Shown: positions 5,738-6,365 of the stretch, one piece after another
Layout: each line of letters begins with the position of its first letter
How positions within the stretch are numbered: position 1 is the first letter of the stretch
Assembly: GCA_027052755.1 (NCBI GenBank)
Contig: JALUEN010000014.1
Location: forward strand, 1-6,365
Direction: 5' to 3'
Source of the DNA: a bacterium
Lineage (GTDB): Bacteria > DRYD01 > JALUEN01
Length of the DNA stretch: 6,365 bases
Translations under genes and position numbers: made by a program
The notes under the pieces: generated by a model
Told to the model about the DNA's origin: nothing
Databases searched by the model: none
The model's input: the letters and a program-made list of their open reading frames with translations, nothing else

Positions 5738-6365
5738 CTAACTTTCGCTTAGGATAAAGCTAACAGAGATTGAGGATGATCTCTTAAGCTGATCGTTAAC
5801 TATCACTTGACTCAGGGATTTACTGAGAACAAGCGAATTTAACTCTGAGTTTAAGTATATTAAGAGAACCTCACTGGATATCTTCGTTCTCTGACCTTCC
5901 TCACTAAATCCCTTTGAATTAATGATACCTAAGCTCAGGTTTAGCGGAGAGAGTTTTGTGATGAAACTACCGCTGGAGATCTTAGTTAGAGTTAGAGACC
6001 CCTCTAAAATTAGGTACTCTAAGTGAATATCCCTCAGGTATAGCTCAGTGAGGTTTAGCTTCAGGGTGTTTAGAGATGGAAGTAAGGTTAGAATCTGAAA
6101 TATCTCAGGTTCCGGACTAGGTGAGTAGTTTAATAGTTGATAGCTAGCGCCTCTTCTCATTAACTTCACGAAGCAAGGCTCAAGCTTTAGGCTCCTCCTA
6201 CCTAGATCTATTCCTCCGTAAACTATCCTCCTGCTCTCTCTCCCCTCTAGTAACCTGATGATGATCACGTCCTTGTTAGAAGTTTCAAGCCTATACCTCA
6301 AGTTCAAGATTACCTCTGCTAATAGTTGTCGCCCACTTGCCTCTGAACGTAATTTTGTGCGATTA
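5738..6365 (-). CDS. Uncharacterised protein, 5'-incomplete; possible GspH/FimT-like minor pseudopilin
   Basis: The frame is open from the stop (TAG at 5740-5738) to the window edge, at least 208 codons, so the gene probably begins outside the window. I do not recognise the family securely. At the edge the protein reads NRTKLRSEASGRQLLAEVI and continues LNLRYRLETSNKDVIII. That is an amphipathic helix running straight into a hydrophobic strand, the layout of GspH/FimT pseudopilins just after their membrane helix. The rest is rich in Leu and Ser with alternating hydrophobic residues, suggesting a beta-rich domain. One cysteine (EPCF) is present. If correct, the GFTLIE-type leader and hydrophobic helix lie beyond 6365. 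An alternative is a shorter 189-residue protein starting at TTG 6307, which has GAGG five bases upstream (6316-6313). Coding-like sequence upstream of that TTG argues for the longer form. It lies on the same strand as the kinase, about 110 bases before its ATG. Confidence 0.7.
   Translation of the reverse strand, partial: NRTKLRSEASGRQLLAEVILNLRYRLETSNKDVIIIRLLEGRESRRIVYGGIDLGRRSLKLEPCFVKLMRRGASYQLLNYSPSPEPEIFQILTLLPSLNTLKLNLTELYLRDIHLEYLILEGSLTLTKISSGSFITKLSPLNLSLGIINSKGFSEEGQRTKISSEVLLIYLNSELNSLVLSKSLSQVIVNDQLKRSSSISVSFILSES

Overview
The window looks like chromosomal DNA from an uncultured or little-studied thermophilic, probably anaerobic bacterium. The basis is heavy use of AGG/AGA arginine and ATA isoleucine codons, a superoxide reductase rather than an obvious catalase or SOD, a bacterial type IV/type II prepilin signal, canonical Shine-Dalgarno sites, and an intrinsic terminator. 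The tetranucleotide CTAG, usually scarce in bacteria, is common here. I cannot name the phylum.

Layout. Bases 1-284 (+) are the 3' end of a superoxide reductase gene, closed by a strong GC-rich terminator (312-340). A perfect 13-bp tandem duplication (341-366) follows. Next is a GspG/type IV pilin-like gene (+, start probably at 422, stop at 1009). It converges, with only three bases between stop codons, on a two-gene minus-strand block. That block is a very large Ser/Thr protein kinase (2358-5627) followed downstream by an M16 family zinc peptidase (1013-2314). At the right edge, also on the minus strand, an open frame (5738 to beyond 6365) is left incomplete by the window. It is not securely identifiable, but the part at the window edge resembles the helix-then-strand segment of GspH/FimT minor pseudopilins.

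How the parts may fit. The kinase has a PknB/Hanks-type catalytic domain with all key residues, a proline/threonine-rich linker, a four-cysteine zinc ribbon and about twenty TPR units. No membrane segment is evident, so it reads as a soluble signalling scaffold. The M16 peptidase has the full HxxEH...E zinc site. It appears to lack the Arg/Tyr substrate-binding pair of its C-terminal half, so it may need a partner subunit that is not in this window. The pilin-like gene, and perhaps the gene at the right edge, point to a secretion or pilus system in the same genome. Any regulatory link between kinase, peptidase and pilins is inference from gene order only.

No RNA genes, CRISPR arrays, insertion sequences or attachment sites were seen. 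All intergenic gaps are shorter than 150 bases.
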